DNA of 10,679 nucleotides from Clostridium sp. CAG:1193 (GTDB lineage: Bacteria > Bacillota_I > Bacilli_A > RF39 > UBA660), in contig HF990788.1 of assembly GCA_000436255.1 (NCBI GenBank), forward strand, positions 1 through 10,679, read 5' to 3'. How positions within the stretch are numbered: position 1 is the first letter of the stretch; the number at the start of each line of letters is the position of its first letter. Under the pieces are notes generated by a model that was given only the letters and a program-made list of their open reading frames with translations, was not told the DNA's origin and made no database searches. The translations under genes were made by a program, and so were the position numbers. This document shows, piece by piece, positions 1 to 6,256 of the stretch.

Positions 1-351
1 GTAGTACCGACTAATATAAGTAATACTAAGAAAGCATCAGTGTCATATTTGTATAATACTAAAAACAAATCAAATATTCGTAGATTGTTAGATGTAGGTG
101 GCTTAGGGATAACTTCCGTAGTAATACCAAGTACTGTTAAAAGCATAGGCCAATCTGCATTTAAAAATAATAAACTAACAGAAGTAACAATACCAAGTAG
201 CGTTACAAGTATAGGCGATTGGGCGTTTGCAGGTAATCAAGGAATAACTATAATTAATAATTCAAGCATTGAAAATAGTAGAGATGTATGGGATAATATT
301 GTTGGTTCTTGTTCAATTAATGGCAATGTAATTACACATTTACCTAAATAA
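1..351 (+). CDS. BspA-like leucine-rich repeat protein, C-terminal part (5' end outside window)
   Basis: The reading frame is open from base 1 and ends at TAA 349-351, so this is the tail of a longer gene; the GTG at 40 is internal, with no ribosome site before it. Two LRR_5 (BspA/TpLRR) units are visible, each with the core IPSxVxSIGxxAF and each starting on nearly the same DNA sequence 66 bases apart. They are followed by a non-repeat tail (GNQGITIINN...HLPK) like that ending many BspA-type proteins. No LPXTG signal or membrane anchor is seen at the C terminus. Such proteins are usually secreted or surface-exposed and repeat-rich, with suggested roles in adhesion. The family call is firm from the repeat pattern; the function is inference, since the signal peptide and most repeats lie outside the window. 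Confidence 0.85.
   Translation, partial: VVPTNISNTKKASVSYLYNTKNKSNIRRLLDVGGLGITSVVIPSTVKSIGQSAFKNNKLTEVTIPSSVTSIGDWAFAGNQGITIINNSSIENSRDVWDNIVGSCSINGNVITHLPK
124..216 (+). repeat. Two 27-bp direct repeats encoding LRR_5 cores
   Basis: Bases 124-150 and 190-216 match except at a few positions and are 66 bases (22 codons) apart. Both encode IPSxVxSIG. This is the in-gene repeat expected of a BspA-like leucine-rich repeat array. Confidence 0.8.
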
Positions 352-373
352 TTAGTATATAAAACATATTCTA

Positions 374-401
374 GAAGATGACTTTGTGGTCATCTTTCTT
401 T
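374..401 (+). terminator. Rho-independent terminator after the LRR gene
   Basis: A perfect 8-bp stem (AAGATGAC 375-382 with GTCATCTT 389-396, extendable by one G-U pair) has a 6-base loop and is followed by TCTTT. It lies 23 bases after the LRR stop and separates that gene from the ZIP transporter. Confidence 0.8.
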
Positions 402-446
402 AACCTTTAATAAAATATGACATACCTTATAAATGAGGTGAAATAA

Positions 447-1256
447 ATGATAGATTATTTTCTTTCATTAAATCATAGTATTCAAGCTTTAATAGCAACT
501 TTATTTACTTGGGGAATAACAGCATTTGGTGCATCTTTAGTTTTTTTCTTTAAAAGTGTTAAAAAGAATTTAATGGATGCGATGCTTGGTATAGCAGGGG
601 GAGTTATGATTTCTGCATCATTTTTCTCATTGCTATCTCCAGCAGTTGAGATGTCTCGTAATTTAAATATAAATACATGGTTAACAGTAACTATAGGTTT
701 TATAAGTGGTGGGATATTATTATTTATTGGGGATAAAACATTTGATTTATTAGATAAAAAATATTCAAAAGAAAAAATAAATAAAAAATCTAGTATAAAA
801 AGAAGCTTAATGCTTATATTTTCTATAACTCTTCATAATATACCAGAAGGTATGGCAGTAGGTGTAGCTTTTGGTTCTTTAGCATATAATTTAGAAGGAG
901 CAACTTTAATCTCATCATGTTTATTAGCTCTTGGAATTGGTCTTCAGAATTTTCCTGAGGGTACCGCTGTAAGTGTTCCTTTAAGAAGAGAAGGTTTTTC
1001 ACGTAAAAGAGCATTTATATATGGAAGTTTAAGTGGTATAGTTGAACCTATATCAGGAGTTATAGGTGCACTTTTAGTGCTTAAAATTAGATTATTATTA
1101 CCATTTTTACTTGCATTTGCAGCTGGTGCGATGATATATGTAGTAGTTGAAGAAATAATACCTGAAAGTCAAACTAATGAAAAAAAGGATTTAATGGCAT
1201 TATTTACGCTTATTGGGTTTTCTTTAATGATGGTTTTAGATGTTGCTTTAGGTTAA
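447..1256 (+). CDS. ZIP family metal transporter, GufA-like subgroup
   Basis: A 269-residue inner-membrane protein with about eight hydrophobic helices, expected to import divalent metal such as zinc. The two metal-site helices are clear: HNIPEG at residues 130-135 and QNFPEG at 167-172. They are followed by PLRREGFSRKRAF and SGIVEP (178-201), an arrangement typical of the GufA branch of ZIP rather than of E. coli ZupT, whose second motif is HNIPEG. E235 and E236 lie in a late helix. A charged, lysine-rich loop at residues 97-119 separates helices 3 and 4, as is usual for ZIP. The start is set by GAGGTG at 435-440, six bases before ATG 447. It appears to be a single-gene unit between the terminator at 374 and the promoter at 1261. 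Metal specificity cannot be read from the sequence. Confidence 0.93.
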   Translation: MIDYFLSLNHSIQALIATLFTWGITAFGASLVFFFKSVKKNLMDAMLGIAGGVMISASFFSLLSPAVEMSRNLNINTWLTVTIGFISGGILLFIGDKTFDLLDKKYSKEKINKKSSIKRSLMLIFSITLHNIPEGMAVGVAFGSLAYNLEGATLISSCLLALGIGLQNFPEGTAVSVPLRREGFSRKRAFIYGSLSGIVEPISGVIGALLVLKIRLLLPFLLAFAAGAMIYVVVEEIIPESQTNEKKDLMALFTLIGFSLMMVLDVALG

Positions 1257-1260
1257 AATA

Positions 1261-1289
1261 TAGAAAATATATTATATACGTGATATAAT
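1261..1289 (+). promoter_or_regulatory. Sigma-A-type promoter for the 109-aa gene-murC-folD operon
   Basis: A perfect -10 TATAAT at 1284-1289 is preceded by TG at the extended -10 position (TGATATAAT, 1281-1289). A 4/6 match to the -35 (TAGAAA, 1261-1266) lies 17 bases upstream. It sits between the ZIP stop and the AGGAGGG ribosome site at 1296-1302. Confidence 0.75.
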
Positions 1290-1306
1290 GTAAATAGGAG
1301 GGTAAC

Positions 1307-1636
1307 ATGTTAAGAAAGAAACTGGAAGAAAGAAAAAGGCTTTTAGAAGAAAAAAGGGCATATAAAAAGGAAGAAGAAAAAAATAATATAGTTAGACTTT
1401 TAAATTTACCGTTTGATGATGAAAAGATACATCATTATAATAAACTTTTATATTTTGCTACAAATGGATTAATGAATCAAACATTAGATGAAAATGAAAT
1501 TAAATTATATATATTAAATGCAAATTATAAATTGTTTAATGTTGAAGAATATGATGTGTATTTTTCTAGATTAGGTGGTAAAATAGATGAGAAAAGCAAG
1601 TATTTGAAAAAAAGAAAGGGTAGTGAAAAGAAATGA
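1307..1636 (+). CDS. Small charged protein of unknown function, coupled to murC
   Basis: I do not recognise this 109-residue protein. Residues 1-30 are almost entirely K, E, R and L and should form a charged helix or coiled coil. Residues 30-90 (NIVRLLNLPF...YFSRLGGKI) look like a small helical domain, and the tail is lysine-rich (KSKYLKKRKGSEKK). No membrane segment or signal peptide is seen, so it is probably cytoplasmic. A strong site, AGGAGGG at 1296-1302, sits four bases before the ATG. Its stop overlaps the murC start as ATGA (1633-1636), which suggests translational coupling and perhaps a role linked to wall synthesis or division, but that is inference from position alone. The open frame, strong ribosome site and promoter argue that it is a real gene. 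Confidence 0.8.
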   Translation: MLRKKLEERKRLLEEKRAYKKEEEKNNIVRLLNLPFDDEKIHHYNKLLYFATNGLMNQTLDENEIKLYILNANYKLFNVEEYDVYFSRLGGKIDEKSKYLKKRKGSEKK

Positions 1637-2976
1637 GATATCATTTTATAGGAATTAAAGGATCAGGTATGAGTGCTCTTGCTAGTATTATGTTTGATTT
1701 AGGAAATTATGTACAAGGTTCAGATGTTACTCACCACTTATTTACAGAAGATGAATTAGTAAAAAAAGGTATAAAAATATTACCTTTTAATAAAGATAAT
1801 ATAGAAAATGATATGATAGTAGTAATAGGTAATGCTTTTGATGAGAGTAACGAAGAGGTTAAAAGAACTTTAGAGTTAGGTATTAAACATTATTATTACT
1901 ATGATTTGCTTAGAGAATTAACTCTTGAATATAACAGTGTAGCAATATGTGGTTGTCATGGTAAAACAACAACTACTGCACTTTTGTCACATGTATTTGA
2001 TGATTTAGTTGGTGCGAATTACTTAATTGGAGATGGAACAGGACATGCGTCAAAAAATAATACATATTTCTTTTTAGAAGCATGTGAATATAAAAGACAT
2101 TTTTTAAATTATTATCCAAAGTATACAATAGTTACTAATATAGAATTAGACCATGTTGATTATTATAAAGATTTAGAAGATATGAAAGATGCTTATCGTG
2201 AGTTTTTAAGACAAACTGAAAAGAGTGTAATTGCATGTGGGGATGATACAAATATTAAATCTTTAAATGTAGATAAATCTATAATATATTATGGATTTGA
2301 TGAATCTAATGATTTTACTGCAAAAAATGTAGTTTTAAATGAAAAGGGTAGTACGTTTGATGTATATAATAAAGATAAGTTTATTGGACATTTTGATGTT
2401 CCTTTGTATGGAAAACATATGGTATTAGATGCACTTGCAGTAATTACTTTCTCTTATTTAGAAGGACTTAATATAGAAGATGTTCATGATTCAATTACTA
2501 CATTTAAAGGTGCTAAAAGAAGATTTAAAGAAAACGTGATTAAAGATATTATTACAATAGATGATTATGCACATCATCCAACAGAAATAAAAGTAACACT
2601 TGAAGCAGTAAGACAAAAATATCCTGATAAAGAGCTAGTTGCAGTTTTTCTTGAAAATACATATTCAAGAACAAAAGCACTTTATAAAGATTTTGCAAAA
2701 GCACTTAGTGTTGCAGATAAAGCATATATAACAGATATATTTTCAGATAGAGAAACTAAAGAAGAATATAAGGATGTAAGTCCTATGCTTATAGTAAATG
2801 AAATGAAAACTGGTGAATACTTAAAAATAGGTTCTGTTGATACATTAATAGATATTAATGATACAAAATGTATTGAACCACTTTTAAAACATAAAAATGC
2901 TGTAATAGTATTTATGGGATGCAAAGAAGTATATGATATAAAGGAAAAACTTGAAAAAAGATTAAAAGAAGAATAA
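1633..2976 (+). CDS. murC: UDP-N-acetylmuramate--L-alanine ligase
   Basis: A cytoplasmic ligase that adds L-alanine to UDP-MurNAc using ATP, the first peptide step of peptidoglycan precursor synthesis. The three Mur-ligase domains are visible in order. The N-terminal nucleotide-fold has GIKGSGMSALA at residues 7-17. The central ATP domain has the P-loop GCHGKTTTT at 107-115, EACEYKRHF at 149-157 and TNIELDHVDY at 168-177. The C-terminal domain begins near DDYAHHPTEI at 310-319. Length (447 residues) is normal. EACEY in place of the EADE of proteobacterial MurC is the form I associate with Bacilli. GSGMS and EACEY favour MurC over MurD, MurE or MurF. Translation starts at ATG 1633, overlapping the preceding stop by four bases, with folD following after 10 bases. 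Confidence 0.95.
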   Translation: MRYHFIGIKGSGMSALASIMFDLGNYVQGSDVTHHLFTEDELVKKGIKILPFNKDNIENDMIVVIGNAFDESNEEVKRTLELGIKHYYYYDLLRELTLEYNSVAICGCHGKTTTTALLSHVFDDLVGANYLIGDGTGHASKNNTYFFLEACEYKRHFLNYYPKYTIVTNIELDHVDYYKDLEDMKDAYREFLRQTEKSVIACGDDTNIKSLNVDKSIIYYGFDESNDFTAKNVVLNEKGSTFDVYNKDKFIGHFDVPLYGKHMVLDALAVITFSYLEGLNIEDVHDSITTFKGAKRRFKENVIKDIITIDDYAHHPTEIKVTLEAVRQKYPDKELVAVFLENTYSRTKALYKDFAKALSVADKAYITDIFSDRETKEEYKDVSPMLIVNEMKTGEYLKIGSVDTLIDINDTKCIEPLLKHKNAVIVFMGCKEVYDIKEKLEKRLKEE

Positions 2977-2986
2977 CGGAGGTAGT

Positions 2987-3826
2987 ATGTTTTTATTAGA
3001 TGGAAGAAAAGTAAAAGAAGTTGGATTAGAGAATTTAAAAAGCAAGTTAGCTAAGTTAGACAAAACTCTTACATTAGCAGTAATTCAAATAGGAAATGAT
3101 CCGGCAAGTAATATATATGTATCAAATAAGAATAAAACAGCAACAAAATTAGGTTGTAACTTTATACATATTAAATTTGATGAAACAGTTGAAGAAAAAG
3201 AAGTACTTGAAAAAATAGATGAATTAAATTATGATGAGGATATAGATGGTATTTTAGTACAAATGCCAATACCTAAGCATTTAAATGAAACTTTAATACA
3301 AAATAGAGTAAAAAGTTATAAAGATGTAGATGGACTTACTGATATAAATGCAGGGCTTTTAGTACATAATAAAGATTCACTTATTTCATGCACTCCACAT
3401 GGAATACTTACACTTTTAAACTATTATGATATAAAAATATCGAAAAGACATGTTGTTATAGTTGGTAGAAGTAATTTAGTAGGAAAACCATTAATTAATT
3501 TAATGTTAAATAATGATGCAACTGTTACAGTTTGCCATTCTAAAACAGAGAATTTATCTGATATTACAAAAACAGCAGATATACTTATAGTTGCAGTAGG
3601 AAGGCCAAATTTTATAAAAGAAGATATGGTTAAGGATGGTGCGGTTGTAGTTGATGTTGGTATTAATAGAGTAGATGATAAAATAGTAGGAGATGTAGAT
3701 TTTGATAGCGTTAGTAAGAAGGTAAGTGCTATAACACCAGTACCAGGTGGTGTTGGTCAAATGACTATACTTGAACTATTTAATAATTTATATAAAGCAT
3801 ATCACTTAAGAATACAAGGTAAATAA
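2987..3826 (+). CDS. folD: Bifunctional methylenetetrahydrofolate dehydrogenase/methenyltetrahydrofolate cyclohydrolase
   Basis: FolD interconverts 5,10-methylene-, 5,10-methenyl- and 10-formyl-tetrahydrofolate in the cytoplasm, supplying one-carbon units for purines and formyl-methionine. Key positions are present: Y44 and the catalytic-type lysine K48 in YVSNK, Q92 in VQMPIP, D115 in KDVDG, CTPHG at 135-139, and the nucleotide-binding segment VVIVGRSNLVGKPL at 156-169. The closing signature reads PVPGGVGQMT (251-260), where most family members have GVGPMT, so the usual proline is Q258. At 279 residues the length is normal. GGAGGT at 2978-2983 lies four bases before ATG. It is the last gene of the operon, and its TAA sits in the loop of the terminator at 3809-3843. 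Confidence 0.95.
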   Translation: MFLLDGRKVKEVGLENLKSKLAKLDKTLTLAVIQIGNDPASNIYVSNKNKTATKLGCNFIHIKFDETVEEKEVLEKIDELNYDEDIDGILVQMPIPKHLNETLIQNRVKSYKDVDGLTDINAGLLVHNKDSLISCTPHGILTLLNYYDIKISKRHVVIVGRSNLVGKPLINLMLNNDATVTVCHSKTENLSDITKTADILIVAVGRPNFIKEDMVKDGAVVVDVGINRVDDKIVGDVDFDSVSKKVSAITPVPGGVGQMTILELFNNLYKAYHLRIQGK

Positions 3827-3861
3827 CTTGTATTTTTTCTTTTATAATGATATTCTTAAGT
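3804..3861. repeat. 11-bp perfect inverted repeat nesting the folD terminator
   Basis: ACTTAAGAATA (3804-3814) is the exact reverse complement of TATTCTTAAGT (3851-3861). The left arm is in the folD coding end and shares four bases with the terminator stem. The right arm ends two bases before the GAGGTGAT ribosome site of the next gene. The core CTTAAG is itself a palindrome, so part of the match is automatic. A regulatory role is only a possibility. Confidence 0.4.
3809..3843 (+). terminator. Rho-independent terminator overlapping the folD stop codon
   Basis: A perfect 8-bp stem (AATACAAG 3811-3818 with CTTGTATT 3827-3834) is followed by TTTTCTTTT (3835-3843). The 8-base loop GTAAATAA ends with the folD TAA stop (3824-3826). 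The operon therefore ends with almost no untranslated tail. Confidence 0.8.
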
Positions 3862-3862
3862 A

Positions 3863-3870
3863 GAGGTGAT
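3863..3870 (+). promoter_or_regulatory. Ribosome binding site that fixes a TTG start
   Basis: GAGGTGAT at 3863-3870 matches the extended Shine-Dalgarno sequence (AGGAGGTGATC). Four bases later comes TTG 3875-3877. The in-frame GTG at 3866 lies inside this site and so cannot be the start; no ATG is available nearby. Confidence 0.7.
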
Positions 3871-3874
3871 TATA

Positions 3875-4690
3875 TTGAAAACTTTAGGTAAAATATGTGC
3901 TATAATTTATTCAATAATGTTTTATTTTATAATTACAATTGCATTTGTATCAATCTTTGCATTAAAATTTGTAAACAATAACTTTTATATTAAAGCATTT
4001 AAAAATATAGATTTTAATAAAATAATTGTAAATGAATATAATGAAACTTTAGAGGATGCAATTATAAGCGATTTAGAAGAAAATGGTATTAATAAAGAAG
4101 ATGCTAAAAAGATTTTAAATAGTAGTGAATTTAAAGAGTTTATGGGTAATATAGTTGGAAATTATGTTAATTATATATTAACTGATAATAAAACTGATAT
4201 TGTAAGTAAAAGTGATATTAGAAAAATAATTAATAAAATAGAAGATATAACTGGTAATAAAATAGAAGTTGATGAGGATGAAATAGTAAATGCTATTAAT
4301 GAGATAAAAGAAAATAGTGAAGTATCTAAAGAAGTAGTTATGACTATTAGTTATTTTAAAGGGAATACTATATATATATGGTTAACAATAATTATTATAA
4401 TTTCATATTTACTTGTATCTTTATTTACAAATAGTTTTTATAAACCACTTAATTATTTAAGTATACCTATAATGTTATCTGGAATAACATTTGTAATTAC
4501 AAGATTTGCATCAGTAGTTTTATTTAATATAATGAATATTAGTCCGAATATATCAAATAGTATGATTGAAATAATATCTTATATTTTAAACCCATTATTA
4601 TATATAGGTATAATACTTATAATCGCATCAGTACTAATGATAATTATATATAATTTAATAAAAAATAAAAAAGGCAATTTTACAGTTTAA
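3875..4690 (+). CDS. Unknown membrane protein, one N-terminal and three C-terminal helices
   Basis: I do not recognise this 271-residue protein. A hydrophobic segment at residues 8-31 could be an uncleaved signal anchor. Residues 32-160 form a polar, acidic, mostly helical stretch (including DLEENGINKEDAKKIL and EVDEDEIVNAINEI), probably outside the membrane. Three further hydrophobic segments follow at about 166-186, 192-220 and 232-262. The protein ends in a short basic tail, NKKGNFTV, which the positive-inside rule would place in the cytoplasm. The start is TTG 3875, chosen from the ribosome site at 3863-3870. It follows the folD terminator and precedes spoVS, with no promoter that I can call. 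The stop lies within its own terminator. The frame is long and undamaged, so I treat it as real. The function is unknown. Confidence 0.85.
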   Translation: MKTLGKICAIIYSIMFYFIITIAFVSIFALKFVNNNFYIKAFKNIDFNKIIVNEYNETLEDAIISDLEENGINKEDAKKILNSSEFKEFMGNIVGNYVNYILTDNKTDIVSKSDIRKIINKIEDITGNKIEVDEDEIVNAINEIKENSEVSKEVVMTISYFKGNTIYIWLTIIIIISYLLVSLFTNSFYKPLNYLSIPIMLSGITFVITRFASVVLFNIMNISPNISNSMIEIISYILNPLLYIGIILIIASVLMIIIYNLIKNKKGNFTV

Positions 4691-4703
4691 ATTGTTCTTT
4701 TTT
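4667..4703 (+). terminator. Probable terminator overlapping the stop of the membrane protein gene
   Basis: CAATTT (4675-4680) pairs with AAATTG (4689-4694). The stem extends imperfectly through GG/TTC to an A6/T6 stretch (4667-4672 with 4698-4703), giving an A-tract, stem and T-tract order, followed by further T-rich sequence. The TAA stop 4688-4690 is in the loop and downstream arm. The stem is weak and AT-rich, so this is less sure than the neighbouring terminators. Confidence 0.5.
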
Positions 4704-4752
4704 CCTTTTTCGTACATATATTTTTAATGTAGAAAGAGAGGAATCAATTAAT

Positions 4753-5013
4753 ATGGAAACATTAAAAGTGGGTACTAAATCAGACCCAAACAGAGTTGCA
4801 GGAGCACTTGCAAATGTACTTAGAGAAAAAGGTAATGTAGAAATACAAGCAATAGGTGCAGGGGCACTTAACCAGGCAATAAAAGCAATAGCAATTGCAA
4901 GAGGTTTTGTTGCACCTAGTGGTAAAAATTTAATATGTATACCAGCTTTTTCTGATATTATTATAGATGGTGAGGAAAGAACTGCTATTAAGTTAATTGT
5001 AGAAGCTAAATAG
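4753..5013 (+). CDS. spoVS: Stage V sporulation protein S
   Basis: SpoVS is a small Alba-fold protein needed for normal spore development (coat assembly and escape from stage V in B. subtilis); its molecular action is not settled. At 86 residues this has the same length as the Bacillus protein, and the diagnostic segments are intact: VAGALANVLRE at 15-25, IQAIGAGALNQAIKAIAIARG at 32-52, VAPSG, CIPAF and DGEERTAIKLIVE. The ribosome site AGAGAGG (4735-4741) lies eleven bases before ATG, which is slightly long. In B. subtilis spoVS is driven by sigma-H; I searched the short upstream gap and found no convincing sigma-H or sigma-A promoter, so transcription may come from upstream. It is flanked by terminators on both sides. 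Confidence 0.97.
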   Translation: METLKVGTKSDPNRVAGALANVLREKGNVEIQAIGAGALNQAIKAIAIARGFVAPSGKNLICIPAFSDIIIDGEERTAIKLIVEAK

Positions 5014-5025
5014 CTTCTTTTTTTT
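5001..5025 (+). terminator. Rho-independent terminator overlapping the spoVS stop codon
   Basis: AGAAGC (5001-5006) pairs with GCTTCT (5013-5018) around the 6-base loop TAAATA and runs into eight Ts (5018-5025). The spoVS stop TAG (5011-5013) straddles the loop and stem. Confidence 0.85.
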
Positions 5026-5037
5026 ATATTAGATAAC

Positions 5038-5075
5038 AAAAAAGGAACTATTCACTTTTGTATAGTTCCTTTTTT
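5038..5075. terminator. Bidirectional terminator between spoVS and the lipoprotein gene
   Basis: A perfect 14-bp stem (AAAAAAGGAACTAT 5038-5051 with ATAGTTCCTTTTTT 5062-5075) with a 10-base loop ends in six Ts on either strand. It stops minus-strand transcription of the lipoprotein gene, whose stop codon (5048-5050) is in the stem. It can also back up the spoVS terminator on the plus strand. Confidence 0.92.
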
Positions 5076-5914
5076 AATATTTCTAAATTACTATTCATAA
5101 CAGATAAATAATCTTTTCCACTAGTTTGATTTTCACTAGATAAAGTAGTTAATGAATCAAAATATATCTTTTCAATATTATTATCACTAATTATTTTTTC
5201 TACTTCATCAGTAAGTGTATCATTTTCAAACATAATTATGTGTTTTACTTTCTCATCATTAATTGCATCTTTTACTAATGATATAGTTTTATCAGTTAAA
5301 TTCTCATCATTGAAAACTGATATTACTTCAAGCCCGTATTTTTCAAAGAATTTAAATACATTATTAGAAACAAGTATAGTTTTACTATCAGCATTTTCAA
5401 TTAATAATTTAATTTCAGCATCAAGTTCAGATATTTCTAATTTTAACTTATCATAATTTGAATCTATTTCTTTTCTTAAAAATGAATTAGTAATATATTC
5501 TTTCATACCATTTCTTATATTAAGACATAGCATTAAGAAGTTAGATGGATTTAACCATAACTCTGGGTCAGAATATAAAACTTCCATTCCCATAGTTGCA
5601 TCTACAATTCTTAAATTTTTATTTTTATTAAGCATTTTAACAGCATAATCTTTTTCATTTGAAAGACCATTATATACAAATAGGTTACTATTACTATAAT
5701 CAGCAATTAATTTATCTGTCAATTCAATTACTTCATTAGGATAAATACTATAAACATCACTATAATCACCATACAATGTTTCTGTTATGTATTCAATAGG
5801 ATATACAGTTGAATATATTGTTATTCCTTCCATTGAATCTTTTTTGCATCCACTAGTTATAAATACAGATATAATCATAACTAAGCACATAAATAATTTA
5901 AATATTTTTTTCAT
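5048..5914 (-). CDS. Lipoprotein related to metal ABC transporter substrate-binding proteins (ZnuA/TroA-like), expected histidine ligands absent
   Basis: A 288-residue predicted lipoprotein: basic start MKKIFK, hydrophobic stretch to residue 20, lipobox ITSGC with lipidated C23. The rest follows the cluster A-I (SBP_bac_9) pattern: ITIYSTVYPIEYITETLYGD at 31-50, LFVYNG at 78-83, DPELWLNP at 116-123, a long linker helix at about 143-175, SNNVFKFFEKYGLEVISV at 183-200 and MFENDTLTDEVEKII at 228-242. Active relatives carry metal-binding His in PHDYEP, in DPHxWLDP and in the SHxAFxYF segment. Here these read YPNEVI, DPELWLNP and SNNVFKFF, so all three are replaced, while E230 and D253 may remain. 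No permease or ATPase gene is in the window. ATG 5914 is chosen because AAAGGA (5926-5921) precedes it by six bases; longer starts run into yidD. It overlaps yidD by 17 bases. Confidence 0.75.
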   Translation of the reverse strand: MKKIFKLFMCLVMIISVFITSGCKKDSMEGITIYSTVYPIEYITETLYGDYSDVYSIYPNEVIELTDKLIADYSNSNLFVYNGLSNEKDYAVKMLNKNKNLRIVDATMGMEVLYSDPELWLNPSNFLMLCLNIRNGMKEYITNSFLRKEIDSNYDKLKLEISELDAEIKLLIENADSKTILVSNNVFKFFEKYGLEVISVFNDENLTDKTISLVKDAINDEKVKHIIMFENDTLTDEVEKIISDNNIEKIYFDSLTTLSSENQTSGKDYLSVMNSNLEILKKELYKSE

Positions 5915-6131
5915 TCTCATTCCTTTCAGGTACCGGATCATATCCCATACCACCCCATGGGTTACATCTTAATATTCTTTTTATACCCATTAAACTACCT
6001 TTTAAAGTTCCATATTTAATAATGGACTCTATCATGTAATTAGAACAGGTAGGTGTATATCTACACATATTATGCCATGGACCTGGAATTAATTGATATA
6101 TTTTAATTATTCCAAGAAGCAAATATTTCAT
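5898..6131 (-). CDS. yidD: Membrane protein insertion efficiency factor
   Basis: YidD is a small membrane-associated protein that assists insertion of proteins into the membrane together with YidC. The 77-residue sequence shows the family signature throughout: IYQLIPGPWHNMCRYTPTCS at residues 11-30, NYMIESIIKYG at 31-41, RILRCNPWGGMGYDPVP at 52-68, and conserved cysteines at 23, 29 and 56. The hydrophobic N terminus (YLLLGIIKIYQLI) probably associates with the membrane. ATG 6131 follows AGGTGG (6141-6136), so the nine-residue-longer upstream start is unlikely. The C terminus extends nine residues past DPVP (ERNENEKNI), and this extension overlaps the start of the downstream lipoprotein gene by 17 bases. 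It is not next to rnpA or yidC, unlike the arrangement in many bacteria. Confidence 0.95.
   Translation of the reverse strand: MKYLLLGIIKIYQLIPGPWHNMCRYTPTCSNYMIESIIKYGTLKGSLMGIKRILRCNPWGGMGYDPVPERNENEKNI
5921..5926 (-). promoter_or_regulatory. Ribosome binding site inside yidD for the lipoprotein gene
   Basis: On the minus strand AAAGGA (5926 down to 5921) lies within the yidD coding end, six bases before ATG 5914-5912. A closer in-frame ATG at 5920-5918 directly abuts the site and is too near to use. Confidence 0.65.
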
Positions 6132-6148
6132 ATTACCACCTATTAAAT

Positions 6149-6177
6149 ATTTTAACACTAAATAATGAACTTAACAA
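6149..6177 (-). promoter_or_regulatory. Sigma-A-type promoter for yidD and the lipoprotein gene
   Basis: On the minus strand, TTGTTA (6177-6172, 4/6 to the -35) and TAAAAT (6154-6149, 5/6 to the -10) are separated by exactly 17 bases. TG at the extended -10 position precedes the -10 (TGTTAAAAT). It reads into the AGGTGG site of yidD. Confidence 0.7.
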
Positions 6178-6256
6178 CCTTAAATAAAATAATATAAACC
6201 AAATTTTAATGTAAGAACTTAATGCTTTAGTTTAACTAACTTGTTTTTTGTTAATA

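Noticed and set aside
40..351. A complete 103-aa gene starting at GTG 40
   Set aside because: The frame is open back to base 1, no ribosome site precedes 40, and the LRR pattern implies a longer protein; treated as a partial gene.
402..446. Promoter or metal-responsive operator before the ZIP gene
   Set aside because: TATAAA at 428-433 has no fitting -35 and would make the transcript start at the ribosome site; no palindrome resembling Zur or MntR sites is seen.
4704..4752. Sigma-H promoter for spoVS
   Set aside because: Expected from B. subtilis, but no AGGAWWT/GAAT pair is present in the gap.
4680..5039. 119-aa open frame on the minus strand opposite spoVS
   Set aside because: It is the antisense shadow of the highly conserved spoVS and contains the terminators of its neighbours.
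6178..6256. Sigma-F or sigma-G promoter for gpr
   Set aside because: Only loose matches (GTAAG, then TAACTAA about 18 bases later) are present; too weak in such AT-rich sequence.
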